A stretch of DNA of 64,000 nt from Trichomonas vaginalis G3 (Eukaryota; Parabasalia; Trichomonadida; Trichomonadidae), in contig NC_067206.1 in assembly GCF_026262505.1 (NCBI RefSeq), forward strand, positions 27,109,896-27,173,895. Direction: 5' to 3'. A program made the translations under genes and the position numbers. Position 1 is the first letter of the stretch. Every line of letters begins with the position of its first letter. The notes beneath the pieces were generated by a model. It did no database searches, was not told where the DNA came from, and was given only the letters and a program-made list of their open reading frames with translations. This document shows, one piece after another, positions 58,868 to 64,000 of this stretch.

Positions 58868-60577
58868 ATGTCGGAAAAACCTATCTATCTTTCAGTCTTA
58901 AAGCCACGCGATATTTGCCATGCAGCATCAGCTAAGGATTTTGCATCAAAACTCTCAAAAGATCAACTAGAATCAATTTCCAAAATAACAGACATCGATT
59001 CTGTTGTTAGAAAGATCGAAAAAGCATCTATAAAGTCACATTATGAACCTGAACCATTTATTTTTGTATTTGTACATCCAGAAACTACAAAAGAATCAAC
59101 ATTTTTCCTTATATTTACAACAGATCGCAAAATGATTGCTTATGATATCAAAAATTCAAAAAAGATATCATTCAAATCTAACGTTGTCGATATTTCAATT
59201 AAATCAAAGACAAAATTACAAGTTTTATTTGAATCCAAGCTTTTCTTGAAATTTGTTGCAAATCATGATATTGATGTACTAGAACCTTACGTTCGTAGTC
59301 TTTATTCTGACAACAAACCTCCTTATTATGAATTTTTACTTGCTTCATTTTCCGAAGCTCGTTATCCTTTTGATATTTTCCCAGACCTTCGTTCAATTCT
59401 TTCACCATGCCTATTCAGTCCAACCATGGACTTCGTATTTAGAAGCATCAGCTCAGATGTAAATGGAAAATTCAAATTTTTCTTAGGATACACCACTTTT
59501 TCATTAGCACACTCAGCTGGATCATTTGCTTATGCCTTCACAAACATTATACGCTATATTTCATTGCAGTACGATAACTCTGAAGACTTTTACAAAAAAT
59601 CCGAATTTTTGCTTCCATTTTTACAAGCTTCTATTGATGCTTTTGGCCGTTCATTACGTGATGGATGCACCATTATTGCACCTGGTTATAGAAGTGATGC
59701 CGATTTAGCTACAAAGGCCAATATTTTGGTGAATTTCTTTTCTAATTTCAATTTCAAGCAGGAATTACAATATATTGGATCTCAATTATATCATTTGGTC
59801 AAGGAAAAGTACGGAGAAGATGATGCACTTAAGACTTGCTCGAGATATTTCCTTGGATATTTTATTAAGCATCTTTATGAAATCAAAAGAGCAAAAATAG
59901 ATTCCCAGAATGATGAACTTATCAAATTCATCTTGTTTGAACCACAGAAACAAGAACTTACTGCTAATCAAACAAGATTAAAAGAAATCATTAGGAAGAA
60001 CTTTGACACAGAGGTTGAATATCCAAACAGACGCTCTGTCAGCCAAAATCCAGGTGTTGCACATAAGAATGTCCTCAAAGTTTTCCGTGCTTTGGGAAAT
60101 CTTTATTTACACAGCTTCGATTGCTACGATAAGACCAAATATTCACCAATAAAGACTTTTGTTCAGGATATTATTGCTGAATCTCGTAAATTACTTGGAG
60201 TTCAGCCTCCTCCAGAAGAAAAACCAAAACCTGAAGAAGAAAAGCCTAAAGCTGAAGAACAAAAACCAGAAACAGCTGAAACAAAGCCTAAAGATGAAGA
60301 AGAGAAACCAAAAGCTGAAGAAAACAAACCAGAGGAAGAAAAACCGAAATCTGATGAAGAAAAACCAAAGGAAGAAGAAGAGAAACCTAAACCAGATGAG
60401 CAGAAACCAAAGGATGAAGCAGAAAAACCAAGCGAAGATAAACCAAAGCCAAAACCGGAAGAAAAACCAAAATCTGATGAAAATAAACCGAAAGATGACA
60501 GTGACAAGCATGATAATGAAGAAACAAGCAGCAGTAGCGTTAGCTATTCGTATAGCAAATCATCCAGCAAGAAATAA
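58868..60577 (+). CDS. Conserved-looking protein with Lys/Pro/Glu repeat tail
   Basis: 569 residues, intact. Residues 1-150 look like a beta-rich PH-like domain (FIFVFVHPETTKESTFFLIF). Residues 150-440 are an all-helical region (LRSILSPCLFSPTMDFVFRS, and AKANILVNFF-like helices) that could be a GTPase-activating-type fold, by impression only. Residues 447-550 are a tail of KPEEEKPKAEEQ-type repeats, and the end is Ser-rich (SSSSVSYSYSKSSSKK). TTTCAAAATG at the start is close to a trichomonad initiator. The antisense frame over the tail is a by-product of the repeat. No family assigned. Confidence 0.6.
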   Translation: MSEKPIYLSVLKPRDICHAASAKDFASKLSKDQLESISKITDIDSVVRKIEKASIKSHYEPEPFIFVFVHPETTKESTFFLIFTTDRKMIAYDIKNSKKISFKSNVVDISIKSKTKLQVLFESKLFLKFVANHDIDVLEPYVRSLYSDNKPPYYEFLLASFSEARYPFDIFPDLRSILSPCLFSPTMDFVFRSISSDVNGKFKFFLGYTTFSLAHSAGSFAYAFTNIIRYISLQYDNSEDFYKKSEFLLPFLQASIDAFGRSLRDGCTIIAPGYRSDADLATKANILVNFFSNFNFKQELQYIGSQLYHLVKEKYGEDDALKTCSRYFLGYFIKHLYEIKRAKIDSQNDELIKFILFEPQKQELTANQTRLKEIIRKNFDTEVEYPNRRSVSQNPGVAHKNVLKVFRALGNLYLHSFDCYDKTKYSPIKTFVQDIIAESRKLLGVQPPPEEKPKPEEEKPKAEEQKPETAETKPKDEEEKPKAEENKPEEEKPKSDEEKPKEEEEKPKPDEQKPKDEAEKPSEDKPKPKPEEKPKSDENKPKDDSDKHDNEETSSSSVSYSYSKSSSKK

Positions 60578-61345
60578 GAAAAATAATTTTTTTATTTGAC
60601 ACATAGTTACTCATTTTATGGGCATTTAATGTTTTTATTGTATGAATAAATATTGTTATTATTAAAACTACTGAATCTTTAATGACAAATACACAATAAT
60701 TGAAATTCTTCTCAGGCTCCATGGTATTCATACTTAGAAAACATGACAAAGGAGCTAAAAGAATCGAGTTGATTGAGGAGTTAAAGAATGATTTTGTACT
60801 TAATTATGAACTTTAATTTTTATTATACATGTATTGATAAATCTCCCTCCGATCATCGGCTAAAGATATTGTACAGCAAGTTAATTCATTTCTAATACTA
60901 GACAGAGTATCAATAATTTTGATGAACATATCAAGAATGGGATTTTTCATTTAATAAACAGATAAAGTCATCCAAAACAGTTCTATATTGATTTATTAGG
61001 CAGCCGTTACTCATTTTAGTATTCCAATAAAATGAAATTGCATCCAATTCTAAAATCTCTTTGAAAAAATAACCTTGAATTCTGATAAAAATTTTTATAA
61101 CTGACAATTTTTCATAATGGTACCATTAGAATAAGAGGTAAATTAAAACTGATAAACCATTTGAAAATTGATATGCTTTGTCAAAATGAATTTCGATAAA
61201 AAAGTGAAAAGGAAATCAAGGAATTAAATTCTAGAATGCTAGCATACACACGCAAATCCCATCAATTAATCTTAACAGATTACATTAATTTTTTTTTCAA
61301 AAGAGAAAATAATCGTTTTCTATTCAAAAGACATCTAAAATCAAT
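60578..61345. other. Intergenic region with a 31-codon coding-like remnant
   Basis: At 60721-60816 a short frame reads VFILRKHDKGAKRIELIEEL and onward to a stop, with composition that looks coding; it may be the end of a lost gene. Nothing else is recognised. Confidence 0.4.
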
Positions 61346-64000
61346 ATGGGAGACAAAGAAGATAACTTTCTCACCAAAGAGATTGTTACACTTTGCCAAA
61401 AATTACAAAGGGATATTGAAGAATCAGAGACAGGTTTAGATTCTACATACAGTTTCGAACCTCTCTGCTGGCTTCAATCATCTTTTACAAATTATGCTGC
61501 AGATATATCATCTTTTGCTATTCTCGGCCCGAATGTGCCTTATTCAGTCATGATCTCTCTTCTTCGCGATAAAATTAAGCTCATGACTAAGCAGGAAGGC
61601 CCAACCGCTTCTGAAATTAAATTCATTCTTGTTTTATGCGAATTAATCATGCTCCTTCCTGTTCACAAGACATCGCCAAATATTAACATCGCACTTACAG
61701 ATCTTCTTCAAGCAAGATTTTCAACCGAAATCGTTTCAAAGGAATTCCAAAATCTCGTTTACGAAGCTATTGACAAAGTCATCAGGCTGTCAGTTATTGC
61801 TGGCTCGAACCCCATCCCAGGCCTCCTACTTGTTAAGCAAAATAGCGACATTATTGGTTTATTAAGATCTGTGAAGGTTGGAACACATAATGTTTCAGCT
61901 TTTCGTTGCGTACTTGGTGCGATTATGTCCTACATTAATAACCTTGCTCTTGAATCGAGAAAAGAATTTTGCATTGAATTTTATAATATTCTTGGCTCTT
62001 TCAACGTTGAACATCCCGATATGCACCATGAAATGCTTACATTGACAGTTAACCAAGCCCAAATGGTTATCGATGGCATCCTTTCCTGGAAGACTTCAAA
62101 CGAAACAGAAGAACTCCCTGTATTATGTGCCTTGCTTCCTCTCTGCAAGACATGCCTCATGGATATGAAGGCAAATAAGAAGAGCCCATACCACGCCATC
62201 TTGAAAATGTTGGGAGATGTTAAATTTAAGAAGAACCAGAATTTCATACCAGCTTGCTTTGCTTATCTTGAATTATACACCGCAGTGATCCATCTCGAAA
62301 ATATCAAAGCAGACTACGCCTCTCCTTTACAAAATTTCCTCAAAAAACACCAGGAAAAGTTCGAGAAAGCAATTTTCAACCAGAAAGATAAATTACTTTA
62401 CACAGATCCTCGCTTGATCGAAGAGTTCGCTCCTCGTTTCGGAGCTTGCGATTTCTCTAAAAAAGTCGATGGTCCAGCAATGCAGTTCCTTCAAGAAATA
62501 TCGAATACGTCATTATACGGATGGGGACCAATGGCCCAATTCCATTACATCGTTACTGCCGGATATCCTTTACCAACAGCAAATCTTAAATTTGAGACAA
62601 GTAGGTACCAAGCTCTTGGCTCACGCTTATCAGAGGCACTCGATACAATCTTAACTCCTACAAACGATAAAGAGAAATACGAAAATGCCGCTTTGGCCGC
62701 AACATCAATCGCCAGATACCTTACACAAGGTTTACATGGAGATCCAATCGTTGCCGCTCTTACTATAGCTCGTGGTGACCCTGTAAATACATGGGAACCA
62801 ACAACTACCTTAACAACATTTTTGAATGCGATCCGCGACAACAGTACAAGCTCAAAAATTCTCTGTTCGTTATTCAAGGCAATTGCAAACTCAGCGCATA
62901 ACATTGTTACCGAATTAATTCCATTATTACTTATTATTTGGGCAAATACTCCATTTTGGTCCAAAGAGAATATTAATTTAACATGTACATTAGTTAACGA
63001 TCTTTCATCCGAAATCCGCAACTCCGTTGTTGATGCCGTGAATAATAATTCTCAATCTCTCGATATCTTACCCGGAATCTTCCTTTCCTTCCTCAGATGG
63101 GCGGAAACAATCTTACTTAGACGTAGCCGTGCTCACGGTGACAAGAAGATCGAAGGAGCGACCTTCAAATCTACATCCCAAGATAATTGTATCATTGTCG
63201 TCGCTCTTTTACGTGGAACATGCGGTAAATCAAGAGCTTATGACATTTGCGAGGACACTCTCGACAGAATCTTCAAAGTTTTCGAGATGCCACCACTTAT
63301 CAGATATCCTTACACGACAAGTACAGATTCGAGCCAAATTCCAGCTATGCCAGCCATCAACATCGTTCTCCGCGCATGGTTCGGCTACATTGCTGCCTTT
63401 ACCCGTGGAATTATCAAAGGTGCCGAACGAAATCCGACAAATATTCCATCTCCTGAGCGTATTTCCGTGATGACAGAGTTCATTACGCGCTATGTCGACA
63501 ATACAACACTCACATTAACAGATGGAAAGGTCTGTGGCCCGACAGCAGAGTGTTTCTTCAATGCTGCCTTTCAATTTATTTCTCGTGTCAAAATTTTGGA
63601 CAAGAGATTTGGCCAAGGCTTTTCACACCTCCATCCGAGTGTCGACAAAACGTTTAATGACTCATTGAAGTCACATGGATTCAACGCCTACTTAAACAGC
63701 CGCTTTGCATCTACCAATTACTGGGTGAACTACATCCAAATGTGCACGGGAAGAGCGAGTGATCAGAGTTTGTCACAAGAATCATTTAACATTTTACAAG
63801 AAACAATTTGCCAGTTTATTTCTTTGTATTCAATCCAGCAGTTCTTCAAGTTCGAAGCAGAACTCACTAAAGCACTTTACCATTACGTCAAAGCTGTCTA
63901 CGAAAACAAAAATGAAGTGAACCATTTGAGATGGCATTTGACAGTCACTTCACTTGCTGATGTTTTAGTGAGATTTGCCGATAGAAGAGTTGGCGGTTTT
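61346..64000 (+). CDS. Large alpha-helical protein, partial (runs off the window)
   Basis: The ATG at 61346 opens 885 codons without a stop up to the right edge. TCAATATG at the start fits the trichomonad initiator motif (TCA, then Py/A, T) placed almost at the ATG, as is common there. The protein is helical throughout with many Leu-rich amphipathic helices (NIALTDLLQARFSTEIVSKE, and FILVLCELIMLLPV), suggesting a HEAT/ARM-type or giant scaffold protein. Codon use is less AT-biased (many C-ending codons) than in the mobile region, typical of a well-expressed housekeeping gene. No family recognised. Confidence 0.8.
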   Translation, partial: MGDKEDNFLTKEIVTLCQKLQRDIEESETGLDSTYSFEPLCWLQSSFTNYAADISSFAILGPNVPYSVMISLLRDKIKLMTKQEGPTASEIKFILVLCELIMLLPVHKTSPNINIALTDLLQARFSTEIVSKEFQNLVYEAIDKVIRLSVIAGSNPIPGLLLVKQNSDIIGLLRSVKVGTHNVSAFRCVLGAIMSYINNLALESRKEFCIEFYNILGSFNVEHPDMHHEMLTLTVNQAQMVIDGILSWKTSNETEELPVLCALLPLCKTCLMDMKANKKSPYHAILKMLGDVKFKKNQNFIPACFAYLELYTAVIHLENIKADYASPLQNFLKKHQEKFEKAIFNQKDKLLYTDPRLIEEFAPRFGACDFSKKVDGPAMQFLQEISNTSLYGWGPMAQFHYIVTAGYPLPTANLKFETSRYQALGSRLSEALDTILTPTNDKEKYENAALAATSIARYLTQGLHGDPIVAALTIARGDPVNTWEPTTTLTTFLNAIRDNSTSSKILCSLFKAIANSAHNIVTELIPLLLIIWANTPFWSKENINLTCTLVNDLSSEIRNSVVDAVNNNSQSLDILPGIFLSFLRWAETILLRRSRAHGDKKIEGATFKSTSQDNCIIVVALLRGTCGKSRAYDICEDTLDRIFKVFEMPPLIRYPYTTSTDSSQIPAMPAINIVLRAWFGYIAAFTRGIIKGAERNPTNIPSPERISVMTEFITRYVDNTTLTLTDGKVCGPTAECFFNAAFQFISRVKILDKRFGQGFSHLHPSVDKTFNDSLKSHGFNAYLNSRFASTNYWVNYIQMCTGRASDQSLSQESFNILQETICQFISLYSIQQFFKFEAELTKALYHYVKAVYENKNEVNHLRWHLTVTSLADVLVRFADRRVGGF

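Noticed and set aside
60191-60511. Phe/Trp-rich and Ser/Gly-rich antisense frames over the KPE repeats
   Set aside because: A Lys/Pro/Glu repeat on one strand automatically gives such frames on the other; the sense gene is continuous and well formed.

Overview
The window is AT-rich eukaryotic DNA that looks like a trichomonad, most likely Trichomonas vaginalis or a close relative. This is inferred from a mariner element that looks like Tvmar1, Maverick/Polinton-type integrase and protein-primed DNA polymerase genes, DUF3447-type ankyrin genes, intronless long genes, two tRNA-Lys genes and TCA-type initiator sequences close to start codons. It splits into a repeat- and virus-like accessory part (1-49.2 kb) and an ordinary host gene block (49.7-64 kb).

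Region by region. 1-6.7 kb is one satellite (Sat-1) arranged as a large inverted repeat around about 2.3 kb. 6.8-12.5 kb holds a small virus-like gene set: an HNH nuclease, a primase-helicase broken by a frameshift, and small proteins, one of which is a free-standing copy of the HNH protein's C-terminal domain. 12.5-13.2 kb is a run of eleven consecutive near-perfect hairpins that strictly alternate between two sequence classes, the strangest structure in the window. 13.6-19.3 kb is a transposon nest: an IS3EU-like element split by a hAT-like element, itself carrying a 1.1 kb element with 10-bp target duplications.

19.9-28.6 kb has mainly rightward genes of a virus-like element: a basic coiled-coil protein, possible capsid-type proteins, a phage-style tail fibre, a KilA-N protein and a second, different primase-helicase. 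It ends in a 20-copy, about 117-bp satellite (Sat-2, 28.7-31.0 kb). 31.3-38.4 kb has leftward genes: a Maverick-type integrase and a family B DNA polymerase containing an HNH motif, both decayed, plus unknown proteins. Together 19.9-38.4 kb has the size and partial content of a Maverick-like provirus, but I found no terminal inverted repeats and no major capsid, ATPase or protease gene.

38.9-45.2 kb is a leftward ankyrin gene destroyed by a nested pair of elements (one containing the mariner) and by a degenerate minisatellite of about 40 bp expanded between its ankyrin units. 45.5-49.2 kb is a second ankyrin gene fragment split by another hAT copy.

The right-hand block contains a Mediator subunit 14 homologue, a MAP kinase, a glycine-rich protein gene without a visible start codon, two identical tRNA-Lys(TTT) genes bracketing a glycine-rich 3' fragment, a possible secreted glycosyltransferase-like protein, a protein with a Lys/Pro/Glu-rich tail, and the first 885 codons of a long alpha-helical protein that runs off the window.

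How the parts relate: many virus-like genes start right after a T-rich tract ending in TAAATG, and several end just before ATTTATTTTT, so the two gene sets may share expression signals. Most broken genes are mobile or virus-like while the long host genes are intact, which fits real decay better than general sequence error.
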